Part shown: positions 43,689 through 52,386 of the stretch, in pieces
Position numbering within the stretch: position 1 is the stretch's first letter
How the letters are laid out: each line of letters opens with the position of its first letter
NCBI GenBank assembly: GCA_963718355.1
Contig: CAVQZA010000013.1
Coordinates: 62,001 to 126,000 of the forward strand
Length of the DNA stretch: 64,000 nt
Origin: CAVQZA01 sp963718355
Lineage (GTDB): Bacteria > Actinomycetota > Thermoleophilia > Gaiellales > Gaiellaceae
Reading direction: 5' to 3'
Notes under the pieces: model-generated
Database searches by the model: none
Told to the model about the DNA's origin: nothing
Seen by the model: only the letters and a program-made list of their open reading frames with translations
Translations under genes and position numbers: made by a program

Positions 43689-45095
43689 GTGGCCGCGACG
43701 ACCGACGCCAAACATCCGACCCGCGCTGAACGCGTGGCTCGCGGCACTGCGGCGCGGGCTGCGGTGCCTCGCTCGAGCCACGCGGCGTTCGAGCCGGCGG
43801 CGACGCGCCCCGACCCGATCGGCCTGCTCGAGCGGCAGGCGGCGACCCGCGTTCCGGAGCTCGTGCCGATCCGCTACGGCCGGATGCTCGAGTCGCCGTT
43901 CGCGTTCTTCCGCGGCGGGGCGCTGATCATGGCCTCCGACCTCGCCACGACGCCCCGCTCAGGGCTCCGCGCGCAGCTCTGCGGCGACGCGCACCTGTCC
44001 AACTTCGGAGTCTTCGGATCGCCCGAGCGGCGCCTCGTCTTCGACGTGAACGACTTCGACGAGACCCTGCCCGGGCCGTGGGAATGGGACGTGAAGCGCC
44101 TCGCCGCGAGCGTCGACGTGGCGGGCCGGGACAACAATCATTCCGCGGCGGACCGTCGCACCGCAGTCCTCGCGACGGTGAGCTCGTACCGCGAGGCGAT
44201 GCGAAGCTTCGCACTGCTCGCGAACCTCGACGTCTGGTACGCGCGGCTCGAGGTCGAGAGCGAGCTCGGCGAGGCGTTTCGCCGGGAGCTCGATCCGAAG
44301 CGCGGCCTGAAGTCCGACATCGCGAAGGCACAGAGGCGCGACCATCTCCGCGCGTTCGAGAAGCTGACCGAGGTCGTCGACGGCGAGCCGCGGATCATCA
44401 GCGACCCACCGCTCGTGGTCCCGGCCCGGGAGCTCCTGCCCGAGAGGGAGTGGCACGAGGTGGAAGACCAGATGCGAGCGCTGATCGACGGCTACGCGAC
44501 AACGCTCCTGCCGCACTGCCGGCACCTGCTGTCGGAGTTCCGCTTTGCCGACCTCGCTCACAAGGTCGTCGGCGTCGGTAGCGTCGGCACGCAGGCCTGG
44601 ATCGTGCTCCTGCTCGGTCGCGACGACGACGATCCGCTGTTCCTCCAGGTCAAGGAGGCGCAGCCGTCGGTGCTCGAGGAGTTCGTCGGCAAGAGCCGGT
44701 TCGCCAACAGGGGCAATCGCGTCGTCGCCGGGCAGCGGCTGATGCAGGCCTCGAGTGACATCTTCCTCGGCTGGAAACGCGTCCAGGCTCAGGACGGCCA
44801 GACGCGCGATTTCTACGTGCGCCAGCTGCTCGACTGGAAGCGGTCGGCCGCGATCTCCGCGATGTCGCCCGCGACCCTGGCGACGTACGGGCGGATCTGC
44901 GGCTGGACGCTCGCCCGGGCACACGCGCGCTCCGGGGACCGCCTCGCGATTGCCGCCTACCTCGGGAAGGGTGACGTCTTCGATCGCGCGATCGCCGAGT
45001 TCGCCGCGGCGTACGCCGATCAGAACGCGCGCGACTTCGAGGAGTTCGAGCAGGCTGTCGCCTCGGGGCGGATCATCGCCCAGCGTGGGCTCTAG
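43689..45095 (+). CDS. DUF2252 protein, kinase-like fold
   Basis: This is a 468-residue protein of the DUF2252 family. The conserved LCGDAHLSNFG (residues 97-107) and VFDVNDFDET (117-126) resemble the HxxN and DFD elements of the protein-kinase-like phosphotransferase fold. Other DUF2252 segments are GVGSVGTQAWIVLL and LQVKEAQPSVLE, the latter with the conserved Lys. No substrate is established for the family. The GTG at 43689 is preceded by GATTGT at 43676-43681, a weak -10 with the leaderless spacing. The 3' end overlaps the convergent gene by 23 bases. Confidence 0.88.
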   Translation: MAATTDAKHPTRAERVARGTAARAAVPRSSHAAFEPAATRPDPIGLLERQAATRVPELVPIRYGRMLESPFAFFRGGALIMASDLATTPRSGLRAQLCGDAHLSNFGVFGSPERRLVFDVNDFDETLPGPWEWDVKRLAASVDVAGRDNNHSAADRRTAVLATVSSYREAMRSFALLANLDVWYARLEVESELGEAFRRELDPKRGLKSDIAKAQRRDHLRAFEKLTEVVDGEPRIISDPPLVVPARELLPEREWHEVEDQMRALIDGYATTLLPHCRHLLSEFRFADLAHKVVGVGSVGTQAWIVLLLGRDDDDPLFLQVKEAQPSVLEEFVGKSRFANRGNRVVAGQRLMQASSDIFLGWKRVQAQDGQTRDFYVRQLLDWKRSAAISAMSPATLATYGRICGWTLARAHARSGDRLAIAAYLGKGDVFDRAIAEFAAAYADQNARDFEEFEQAVASGRIIAQRGL

Positions 45096-45612
45096 CCAGC
45101 CACGCGACGAGCCCCAGCGCGACTGCGGCCGCAACCACGCCGAGCGCCGTTCCGCTCGCGCCGCCCGCGGCGGGTATCCCTGCTGCGGCGAGCACGAGCG
45201 CCGCGACGAACGCCGCGCCGAGCGCTTCGGCTCCGGCGAGCGCGACGCGTTCGGTCACGAGCAGGCGCTGCTGTGCGACGGGGAGGCGGAGCGCGATCGA
45301 GATGTACGTGAGCTCGCCGGTGGCGACGAGCGCGGCCGCGGCGAGCGGAGCCGCGCCTTCGAGCCCGGGATCGAGCGCCCCGAGGCGGCCGGCGTAGGCG
45401 GCGGCGAGCAGGACGAGGGCCGGCCCGACGAGACCGGCACGTCCGAGCGCGAGAGCCAACGCCGCGACTACGACTCCGGCGCCGCCGACCGTCAGGATCG
45501 GCCACATCCAGGTGCCTGACCCCGTAGCGACGGTGACCGTGAACGCGACGCCGAGGACGAGCGCCGCAGCGCCGGTCGCTACGCGTGCGCGAGCCGGTGA
45601 ACGCGTCTCCAC
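45073..45612 (-). CDS. Membrane protein closing the MoxR operon
   Basis: This is a 179-residue hydrophobic protein with about five helices and no recognised family. It is last in the DUF4129-MoxR-DUF58 operon, overlapping the DUF58 gene by 34 bases. The GTG at 45612 is fixed by GAGGAGGTGA a few bases upstream. The frame further upstream is DUF58 shadow. Within the gene, 45512-45524 carries the 12-base core of the dispersed repeat, read as ATGSGTW. It may help anchor the complex formed by the upstream gene products; this is inference only. Confidence 0.7.
   Translation of the reverse strand: METRSPARARVATGAAALVLGVAFTVTVATGSGTWMWPILTVGGAGVVVAALALALGRAGLVGPALVLLAAAYAGRLGALDPGLEGAAPLAAAALVATGELTYISIALRLPVAQQRLLVTERVALAGAEALGAAFVAALVLAAAGIPAAGGASGTALGVVAAAVALGLVAWLARAHAGR
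45512..45524 (-). repeat. Core of the dispersed repeat inside a coding region
   Basis: GTGCCTGACCCCG at 45512-45524 equals the last 13 bases of the 25-base repeat at 30705-30729. It is in frame inside a membrane protein gene, so it could be chance. Confidence 0.35.
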
Positions 45613-46847
45613 GCTCTCACCTCCTCGAGCACGGCCGCCGCGGGCTCGCCTTCGCGCCACTCCACGATCGGCACGCCGAGGCTCCGGTAGCGCGACCGGA
45701 GCACCTCGCGTCGCAGCAGCCAGAGCCGGTGCGCGATCGCATCCGGGCGCCCCGGGGCGGCCGGGACGAACGGAGCGGGGGAGATCTCGATGATCGTCAG
45801 GTCGAACCCGCGCGCTCGGAGGTCGAGGAGCGTCGAGACGGCGCGCTCGTCGAGCAGCGGCGTGAGCGCGAGCACGAGCGCCTTCGGCGGCAGCGTGCGG
45901 CGCGGGATGATCTCGACGTCCTTCCACGCGTAGTTGAGGACGATCTCGGTGTCGAGCAACGCATCGACGATCCGGTACCGCTGCAAGATTCCGGCGGCGG
46001 GCACGAGCCAGCGGAGGATCCCGCCGAAGCTCACGAGGCCGACGCGATCGCGGTGCTCGAGGTACTGCGCCGCGAGCGACGCCGCTGCCCGGACGCCGTG
46101 GTCGAGCGTGCCGCCGGCGCCGTAGCGCGCGGCCTCGGTGAACGTGTCGAGGAAGAGCACGACGTCGGCGTTGCGCTCCGGGTGCATCTGGTTCACCCAC
46201 AGCTCGCCGCGCCTCGCACTCGCGCGCCAGTTGACGTTGCGGACACGGTCGCCGGGGACATAGGCGCGCAGGTCGGCGAACTCGATCCCGTCGCCGGCCG
46301 AGCGCGCCACGTAGTTCCCTGCGCTGGCCTGCGTCTCGAGCGGCGCGAGCGGCTCGCGGAGGAGCTCCGGGCTCGGGAACACCTTCAGCCAGAGCGTCGG
46401 CCTGCGCCGGCCCTCCCACGTGTGGAGACCGAAGGTGTCGTGCGCGCGCACCAGCGCCTCGCCGAGCGAGTACACGCCCCAGTGCGCGCAGCGGAGCCGG
46501 AGCTCGATCGTCTCGGGCCGCCCGCGGACGAGGCGCAGCGCGACCCGGCCCGGCCCGTCCACGAGCTCGACCCCTCGTGGCAGCGGCACGGCCAGTTCGA
46601 CGCGGCCGGCGCCGGTGAGCGTGACGGTGAGCATGAGCTCGTCGCCCTCGATCGTCCGGTCTCGCTCGAGCTCCAGCGCGACGGTCACGGCAGGGTTGCG
46701 GCCGAGGGCGAGGCCGAGCGCGAGGAGAGCTGCGAACCCGGCTGCGACCGCAACGAGCTCGGGCCGGCCGAGCACGAGGCCGGTGAGCAGGCCGAGCGCC
46801 GCGAGCGCGGCGTAGGCGCCTAGCCGCGGCGTAGCGGTGCGTCTCAG
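45579..46847 (-). CDS. DUF58 protein, probable CTG start
   Basis: This is a 422-residue DUF58 protein: two N-terminal hydrophobic helices, a beta-rich middle, the conserved EFADLRAYVPGDRVRNVNWR segment, then a VWA-like domain (VLFLDTF and VSFGG). DUF58 proteins act with MoxR ATPases and are linked to assembly of exported or membrane complexes. The family-typical N-terminus begins LRRTATPRLGAYAALAALGL. The only codon that starts it is a CTG at 46845-46847, which overlaps the moxR stop as CTGA and has GGAG eight bases upstream. The next GTG would remove the first helix. Confidence 0.82.
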   Translation of the reverse strand: MRRTATPRLGAYAALAALGLLTGLVLGRPELVAVAAGFAALLALGLALGRNPAVTVALELERDRTIEGDELMLTVTLTGAGRVELAVPLPRGVELVDGPGRVALRLVRGRPETIELRLRCAHWGVYSLGEALVRAHDTFGLHTWEGRRRPTLWLKVFPSPELLREPLAPLETQASAGNYVARSAGDGIEFADLRAYVPGDRVRNVNWRASARRGELWVNQMHPERNADVVLFLDTFTEAARYGAGGTLDHGVRAAASLAAQYLEHRDRVGLVSFGGILRWLVPAAGILQRYRIVDALLDTEIVLNYAWKDVEIIPRRTLPPKALVLALTPLLDERAVSTLLDLRARGFDLTIIEISPAPFVPAAPGRPDAIAHRLWLLRREVLRSRYRSLGVPIVEWREGEPAAAVLEEVRAWRRVHRLAHA

Positions 46848-47806
46848 GGCTCGGGCTCCGCAGGCGGGGTCGGCACCGAGTCGAGCGCCTCGCGCACCAC
46901 GTCCTCGCCGCGGATCCGCTGCACCCAGAGCTCCGGGCGCAGCGTCAGCCGGTGCGCCAGCGCAGGGACGGCGATCGCCTTCACATCGTCCGGAGTCACG
47001 TAGTCCCGTCCATCCAGGGCCGCCCGTCCGCGCGCGAGCTTGAGCAGCGCGAGCGAGCCGCGCGGGCTGGCACCGATCTGCAGGCGCGAGCTGGCCCGGG
47101 TCGCCGCAACGAGGTCGACCATGTAGAGGCCGATGCTCTCGGCTACGTGCACCTGCTCGAGCGCACGCTGCATCTGGACGACCCCGGCGGCGTCGATCAC
47201 CGGCTCGATCGCGACCTCGTCCTCCTGCCGCTCGAGCCGCCGCGCGAGCAGCTCCCACTCGTCCGCGCGGGTCGGGTATCCGATCCCGGTGCGGAGGATG
47301 AATCGGTCGAGCTGCGCCTCGGGCAGCGGATAGGTGCCCTCGTACTCGATCGGGTTCTGAGTCGCCAGGACGACGAAGGGCTGCTCGAGCCGGTGCGTGA
47401 CGCCCTCGACGGTGACCTGGTCTTCCTGCATCGCCTCGAGCAGCGCCGCCTGCGTCTTCGGCGGGGCGCGGTTGATCTCGTCGGCGAGGACGAGGTTCGC
47501 GAAGATCGGACCGGGCCGGAAGGTGAAGTCGACGGTGCGCTGGTCGAACACCGAGCTGCCCGTCACATCGGAGGGCATCAGGTCCGGCGTGAACTGGATC
47601 CGCTGGAAGTGCAGGCTCGTCGCGGCGGCGAACGAGCGGGCGAGGAGCGTCTTGGCCAGGCCGGGCACGTCCTCGAGCAGGATGTGGCCGTTGGCGAGGA
47701 TCCCGAGCAGCACGAGCTCGAGCACTTCGCGCTTGCCAATCACGGCGCGCTCGACCTGCTCGAGGATCTTCTCGGCGCGCGTTCCTACCTCGGTGAGCGG
47801 CAGCAC
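46844..47806 (-). CDS. MoxR-family AAA+ ATPase
   Basis: This is a 320-residue AAA+ ATPase of the MoxR group. A variant Walker A (LLEDVPGLAKTLLARSFA) is followed by Walker B LVLADEINRAPPKTQAALLEAM and sensor 1 VLATQNPIEYEGTYPLPEAQLDRF. The ending has a helical lid with VTPDDVKAIAVPALAHRL. MoxR proteins act as chaperones for VWA or DUF58 partners; the partner gene follows directly. The GTG at 47806 comes two bases after the previous stop. Upstream frame is shadow. Confidence 0.93.
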   Translation of the reverse strand: MLPLTEVGTRAEKILEQVERAVIGKREVLELVLLGILANGHILLEDVPGLAKTLLARSFAAATSLHFQRIQFTPDLMPSDVTGSSVFDQRTVDFTFRPGPIFANLVLADEINRAPPKTQAALLEAMQEDQVTVEGVTHRLEQPFVVLATQNPIEYEGTYPLPEAQLDRFILRTGIGYPTRADEWELLARRLERQEDEVAIEPVIDAAGVVQMQRALEQVHVAESIGLYMVDLVAATRASSRLQIGASPRGSLALLKLARGRAALDGRDYVTPDDVKAIAVPALAHRLTLRPELWVQRIRGEDVVREALDSVPTPPAEPEP

Positions 47807-47808
47807 GG

Positions 47809-48297
47809 CTAGATCCTCTCCAGTTCGTCGGTCAGCGCCTCGAGCTGCTCGATCGGGAGGCCGCGGCCGTAGCGGTCCTGGTAGCCGTCCGGTCCGTCGG
47901 GGCGGAGGAGCTCCCACGTCGCGGGGTCGACAGTGGCCTCGCTGAGCGTGGAGCCGCGCCGGTCGGCGAGCCGCTGTTCGGCGATCTCGCGCAGCTGCGG
48001 CAGGAGCTTCTGGCGGAAATGGAACGCGCCGCCGATCCCGAGCGTGACCTCGCGCTCGAGCCGCTCGAGCTCGAGCGGTCGGTTCGGGCGGGGCGGCGGC
48101 GTGGCCCGAAGAGCGCGCTCGAACGGCGACGGCTGTGATTTCTCGCCACGCGTCATCAGCACGAGCACGAGCAGCGTCGCCGCGCCGAGCACGATCGCGA
48201 AAACCTCCTCGGCGAGCTCGGCCCGCACGAGCCGCAGCCAGAGCACGGCGGCGAGCGCGGCCACCAGCACGAGCGCGAACTGGCCAAGTGACCTCAT
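47809..48297 (-). CDS. Membrane-anchored protein of the MoxR operon
   Basis: This is a 162-residue protein with two N-terminal helices (FALVLVAALAAVLWLRLV and VFAIVLGAATLLVLVLM) and a soluble helical C-terminal part (LELERLEREVTLGIGGAFHF). No named family is known to me, but such proteins commonly lie between DUF4129 and MoxR genes in actinobacteria. The ATG at 48297 overlaps the DUF4129 stop (ATGA). Confidence 0.72.
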   Translation of the reverse strand: MRSLGQFALVLVAALAAVLWLRLVRAELAEEVFAIVLGAATLLVLVLMTRGEKSQPSPFERALRATPPPRPNRPLELERLEREVTLGIGGAFHFRQKLLPQLREIAEQRLADRRGSTLSEATVDPATWELLRPDGPDGYQDRYGRGLPIEQLEALTDELERI

Positions 48298-49154
48298 ACG
48301 AGCCCTCGCAGCTCGTCGCGGACGGCCTCGAGCGCGGCGATCGCGTCCTCCTTGGCCTGCGCGTCGACCGGCCTGTCGCCGAACTTCGCGAACCGGAAGA
48401 GGTCGGTGAGGCGACGGGCGGACGCGGCGGTCGCGTCGAGGTCGACGAGCGCGCGCTCGAGGTACTCCAGCGGCGCCTCGCTGGGCCGGCGCGGCATTCC
48501 GACAGCGCCGAGAGCGCGCTCCATGTGCGCGTAGGCGGCGATGATCGCGCGGCGCGGGTCGGGCTCGGCGCGGAGATCGACGATGCTCTCGTCGAGCGCG
48601 GCTGTGATCTCGGCAATTTGCGGCAGGCGCTCGCGGTCTGGCTCCTTCGTCGTCCGGGACGCGCACCAGACGGCAACGGCCGCGGCCGCGAGGAGGAGCA
48701 GCGCGCCGAGCCCGGCGATCCAGCTCAGGTGCCCGTGGGCTTGCGGGCCTGGCGTATGGGAGCCGTGCTTCGTGCCCGAGCCCGGCGGAGAGCGGAAGAC
48801 GTTGTAGAAGCGACCGAGGTGGAGGTGCAGGCCGTGGTAGCCGAGCCGGTGCGCGAACATCGCGAAGGCCGCGATTCCGAGCACGAACGCGAGCGAGACG
48901 TAGACGCTGCGGCGGCGCCGCTCCTGGTCGGGCAACTCGAGCAGGTCGCGGCGTACGAACAGGATGTAGCCCCAAGCGAGCACGCCGACGCCCATCAGCA
49001 CGAGCAGCACCGTGAAGAGCTGGTCGGAGAACGATCGCGTCGGGCCGGGCCCGGCTCCACCGTGGAAGCCGCCGTGCGCGCGGCTCGCCGCTGCGACCAG
49101 CGCCGCGGCCGCGATCACCGCGAGCGGCGCGAGCAGGATGGCGCGGAGCCGCAT
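48294..49154 (-). CDS. DUF4129 membrane protein
   Basis: This is a 286-residue protein with a signal-like first helix, further helices near residues 45-65 and 88-105, and one more before the soluble C-terminal domain. That domain starts near DPRRAIIAAYAHMERALG and has the DUF4129 pattern EAPLEYLERAL. DUF4129 domains often occur with MoxR, DUF58 and transglutaminase-like proteins; no transglutaminase gene is seen here. It is first in the five-gene minus-strand operon and divergent from the methyltransferase gene by 31 bases. Confidence 0.78.
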   Translation of the reverse strand: MRLRAILLAPLAVIAAAALVAAASRAHGGFHGGAGPGPTRSFSDQLFTVLLVLMGVGVLAWGYILFVRRDLLELPDQERRRRSVYVSLAFVLGIAAFAMFAHRLGYHGLHLHLGRFYNVFRSPPGSGTKHGSHTPGPQAHGHLSWIAGLGALLLLAAAAVAVWCASRTTKEPDRERLPQIAEITAALDESIVDLRAEPDPRRAIIAAYAHMERALGAVGMPRRPSEAPLEYLERALVDLDATAASARRLTDLFRFAKFGDRPVDAQAKEDAIAALEAVRDELRGLV

Positions 49155-49172
49155 CAGGGCATTCCAGCAGAC

Positions 49173-49178
49173 TACGAT
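49173..49178 (+). promoter_or_regulatory. -10 box for leaderless methyltransferase gene
   Basis: TACGAT ends seven bases before the GTG at 49186. The same box and distance occur at gltX. Confidence 0.5.
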
Positions 49179-49185
49179 CGCCCGT

Positions 49186-49983
49186 GTGTCCGATTACTCG
49201 ACTGAGCTGATCAGGCGCTCCGGCTACGACCGCGACGGGTTCGCAGCCCACTACGACCGCTTTCGGCCTCGCCCGCCGGCGGCGCTGCTCGACTCGCTGT
49301 TGCAGATCGCGCAGGTCGAGCGCGCCGCGCTCGTCGTCGACCTCGGCGCGGGCACCGGTCTCTCGACGCGCGCCTGGGCCGGATATGCGGACCGTGTCAT
49401 CGGCGTCGAGCCCAACCCGGCGATGCGGGCGGCTGCACCCGACCTCGAGCTCGTCGCTGCGTTCGCGCAGGACACCGGCCTTCGCGCGGGCGAAGCCGAC
49501 ATTGTCACCTGCTCGCAGTCGCTGCACTGGATGGACCCGGAGCCGACCTTCGCCGAGGCGGCGCGGCTGCTGCGGCCCGGCGGTGTCTTCGCCGCGTATG
49601 ACTACGACCCGATTCCGATCTGCGACTTGGAGGTCGAGCAGGCCTACGCGACTCTGCTCGCCCGACGCCGTGCCCTACGTGCCGAGCGCGACATTCGCCA
49701 GGGGGCCGACACGTGGCCGAAGGAGACGCACCTCGACCGGATCCGTGAGAGCGGCCTGTTCCGGTACTGCCGCGAGTTCGTGCTCCAGTCCGTCGAGGAG
49801 GGCGGAGCCGAGCGGATCGAGGGCTTCTGGCGCAGCCTCGGCCTGCCGGTCGTCGACGACGGAGACGCCGAGGCCGAGGCGTCGTTGCGCTACGACGAGC
49901 TCCGCGCGGTGGCCGACCGCGTGCTCGGGGACCGGGTCATCCCGCTCAGGTTCGGTTACCGCGTGCGGATCGGGGTGGTCTAG
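49186..49983 (+). CDS. Class I SAM-dependent methyltransferase
   Basis: This is a 265-residue methyltransferase of the type-11 family. SAM motif I is VVDLGAGTGLSTRAWA, motif II is near VIGVEPNPAMRAAA, the motif IV region is ADIVTCSQSLHWMDPE, and LLRPGGVFAAYDYDP follows. It most resembles small-molecule methyltransferases; the substrate cannot be inferred. The GTG at 49186 (MSDYSTELIRRSGYD) is chosen over the longer open frame, which is shadow of the divergent DUF4129 gene. Confidence 0.88.
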   Translation: MSDYSTELIRRSGYDRDGFAAHYDRFRPRPPAALLDSLLQIAQVERAALVVDLGAGTGLSTRAWAGYADRVIGVEPNPAMRAAAPDLELVAAFAQDTGLRAGEADIVTCSQSLHWMDPEPTFAEAARLLRPGGVFAAYDYDPIPICDLEVEQAYATLLARRRALRAERDIRQGADTWPKETHLDRIRESGLFRYCREFVLQSVEEGGAERIEGFWRSLGLPVVDDGDAEAEASLRYDELRAVADRVLGDRVIPLRFGYRVRIGVV

Positions 49984-50008
49984 GAGGGCGGCCGCCTCGC
50001 CGTCGTGC

Positions 50009-50221
50009 CTAGTTGTTCCCCGGGACGATCTGCGGCTCGAACCGGAAGAGGTTCGGATCGCTCGGGTCGATCGTCGCGCTCACCCAGTGCGAGTTGCGCG
50101 CGCCGAAGGTCTCGACGCGGGTGAAGTTCGCGAGCACGCCGCCGCTCGCGTTGTTGAGCGGCTTGTCCATCTTGAAGTCGTGGCACGGATCGCGCCGCGC
50201 AGCGTTGACGTTGAAAGTCAC
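50009..50221 (-). CDS. Doubtful small open frame after the lipoprotein gene
   Basis: From a GTG at 50221 this frame encodes 70 residues with natural-looking composition (VNAARRDPCHDFKMDKPLNN, then ARNSHWVSATIDPSDPNLF). The frame stays open upstream over the lipoprotein gene as shadow. It may be a small protein or the 3' remnant of a longer gene. There is no ribosome site and no recognised family. Confidence 0.3.
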   Translation of the reverse strand: MTFNVNAARRDPCHDFKMDKPLNNASGGVLANFTRVETFGARNSHWVSATIDPSDPNLFRFEPQIVPGNN

Positions 50222-50262
50222 CCATGCCCGCGAATCCAGCGCGACTTTCGCGCGCGTACAAG

Positions 50263-52311
50263 TCAGCGCGTGATGCCGGTGTGCCCGAGCGAATAGCGCC
50301 CGGGCTGCGGCCACACCGAGAGCCCGTGCGGGCCCGAGCCGACCGGGATCTTCGCCTTCAGCCGGCCGGTGCGCGTGTCGATCGCATAGACGACGCCGTT
50401 GTAGCGGCCCGAGAGCCAGAGCGTCTTGCCGTCGGCCGAGACACCGCCCATGTCCGGGCTGCCGCCGCCGGGAAGACGCCACTTCTTCACGACCTTGCCG
50501 GTCGCGAACGAGAGCACCGAGACCGAGCCCTCGCCGCGGTTCGTGATGTAGAGGAACCGCGCGTCCCTGCTCGGGTAGAGGCCGTGCGCGCCGCGTCCGG
50601 TCGGGATGAAGCCGATGATCTTCATCCGGTCGCCGTCGATCTTCCAGATGCCGTTCGCCATCATGTCCGCGACGTAGAAGACCTTGCCGTTCGGTGAAAG
50701 CTTCACGTCCTGCGGCATTTCTGCGGCGGAGTGCAGGAGCAGCGTGCCGACGACGCGCTGTGAGGCGAGGTCGACCTTCACCATCTGCCCCGAGAACTCG
50801 CAGCTAGCGAGCAGGTAGCTGCCGTCGGCCGAGAAGTCCATGTGGTCGACGCCCGTGCACGGGACGGTGAGCGAGTGCACGAGCCGCATCGTGTGCGGGT
50901 TGCGGAAGTCGAGCTGGTGGAACCGCTCGGCGACGACGATCGCGTAGCGGCCGTCCGGCGTGAAGTAGAGGTTGTACGGGTCGGTGACCGGGACGGGCGT
51001 GCCCGGTTTGCCGGTGCGCGGGTTGATCGGCGTGAGGCTGTTGCCGAGATCGTTGTCGACCCACAGCGTCCGCATGTCCCACGCGGGAGTGACGTGCTGG
51101 GGCAGCGCGCCGACGGGGAACGTCGCGATAACGCGGAACGTCGCCGGGTTGATCACGCTGACGGTGTCGCTCTTCGAGTTCGGCACGTAGATGCGGGGAA
51201 CGGCGGCGCGGGCGGCGGCGGTGAGGTCTGTCGGGGCCGTGTGCGCGTAGATGCCGGCGCCGGCGAGCGGCGCGTGGGTCACTGCGACTGCGGCCTTGCG
51301 GCTCGGGGTGAGCTCGGAGAGCTGGTCGCTGACGCCGCCTGAGTCCTTGCCGCCGGCGAGCAGGATCCCGCCGGGGATCGACACCGCTGCGAGGTCGGAG
51401 CGCGGATCGGTGAGCGTGCCCGCTGCGAAGACGCGGCGGCGTGTCGGGTCGATGCCGACTATCGCGCCGGTGACCGAGCCCAGATTCGCTCCGCGCCCGC
51501 CCACGACGTAGGCGATCGGACCGATCGCCGCGCCCGCCGCATGGGTCGTCGCGCGCGGCAGCAGGCCAAGTCTGCGCACGGTTCCGGTCGCGGGATCGAA
51601 GGCGAGCACGGCCCGGCTCGCGGTGCCGTTCGGGAGCGAGCCGCCGGCGATCACGACGAGCCCTCCGGCCGCGGTCACCGCGGCGTAGCGCACCGGGCTC
51701 GGGAGGTGCGCGACGACCCGCGCTGCGGCGCCCGGCCGCCACGCGACGACGGTGTCGAGCCAGCGCGTGCCGGTGTAGCCGCCGACGACGTATGCCGTGG
51801 AGCCGACGGCAGCGGCGCCGACGTCGGATGCTGGCGCGGGGAGCCGTCCCGCAGCCGTCACCGCTCCGGTGCGCGGGTCGACTCGCTGGATCGCGTCGAG
51901 CTGGCGTACGCCGTCGCCGCCGCCGAAGAGATAGACCGTGCCGCCGAGCTGGGCCGCTGCCGCGTCGTGGAGCGCGATCGGGAGCCGGCCGATCGTTCGC
52001 GCGCCGGTGGGCGAGGCGAGCAGGATGCTGCTCAGCGACGTGTCCGCCGCGGAGAGGCCGCCGAGCAGCAGCGCGCGACGGCCGCCGACCGGAGCCGAAG
52101 CGGGATCCTCGACCGGGGCGGCGAGCCGGCCGCCGGGCTGCTCGGCAAGGCGGAGCGGCACCAGGCGCACCGCGATCGTCCGCGAGGCGTCAGTCGCAGA
52201 CGCGGCCTGCGTCGTCACCGCCGTCGAGCCGCCGCCGCAGCCGGCAACGGCGAGCGCGAAAGCGCAGCCCACGAAGGCGAGCGCAGACCTGGCAATCCAG
52301 CGGGAAAGCAT
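50263..52311 (-). CDS. Lipoprotein with Kelch-type and YVTN-type propellers
   Basis: This is a 682-residue exported protein. The signal peptide ends in a lipobox, LAVAGCGGG, so it is probably lipid-anchored. The first half has Kelch-like repeats (GTVYLFGGGDG, STAYVVGGYTG and similar, about 45 residues apart). The second half has YVTN-type repeats (RIYVPNSKSDTVSVINPAT, LYITNRGEGSVSVLSF) and ends YSLGHTGITR. Two different propellers in one lipoprotein suggest a scaffold or binding role at the cell surface. The ATG at 52311 is preceded by TACGGT nine bases away. The ligand is unknown. Confidence 0.82.
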   Translation of the reverse strand: MLSRWIARSALAFVGCAFALAVAGCGGGSTAVTTQAASATDASRTIAVRLVPLRLAEQPGGRLAAPVEDPASAPVGGRRALLLGGLSAADTSLSSILLASPTGARTIGRLPIALHDAAAAQLGGTVYLFGGGDGVRQLDAIQRVDPRTGAVTAAGRLPAPASDVGAAAVGSTAYVVGGYTGTRWLDTVVAWRPGAAARVVAHLPSPVRYAAVTAAGGLVVIAGGSLPNGTASRAVLAFDPATGTVRRLGLLPRATTHAAGAAIGPIAYVVGGRGANLGSVTGAIVGIDPTRRRVFAAGTLTDPRSDLAAVSIPGGILLAGGKDSGGVSDQLSELTPSRKAAVAVTHAPLAGAGIYAHTAPTDLTAAARAAVPRIYVPNSKSDTVSVINPATFRVIATFPVGALPQHVTPAWDMRTLWVDNDLGNSLTPINPRTGKPGTPVPVTDPYNLYFTPDGRYAIVVAERFHQLDFRNPHTMRLVHSLTVPCTGVDHMDFSADGSYLLASCEFSGQMVKVDLASQRVVGTLLLHSAAEMPQDVKLSPNGKVFYVADMMANGIWKIDGDRMKIIGFIPTGRGAHGLYPSRDARFLYITNRGEGSVSVLSFATGKVVKKWRLPGGGSPDMGGVSADGKTLWLSGRYNGVVYAIDTRTGRLKAKIPVGSGPHGLSVWPQPGRYSLGHTGITR

Positions 52312-52374
52312 GCCGGGGTGACCGTACCGCCTTTTGCATGAGCGCTCGATGAGAAGAACCGCCGACCCGATCCG

Positions 52375-52380
52375 TAAGCT
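52375..52380 (+). promoter_or_regulatory. -10 box for leaderless PsiE-like gene
   Basis: TAAGCT ends six bases before the ATG at 52387, with no ribosome site. Confidence 0.5.
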
Positions 52381-52386
52381 CGAACC

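Noticed and set aside
49980..50261. 93-residue minus-strand open frame
   Set aside because: It is Arg/Gln-rich and looks like the shadow of the alternative frame at 50009-50221, whose composition is more natural.
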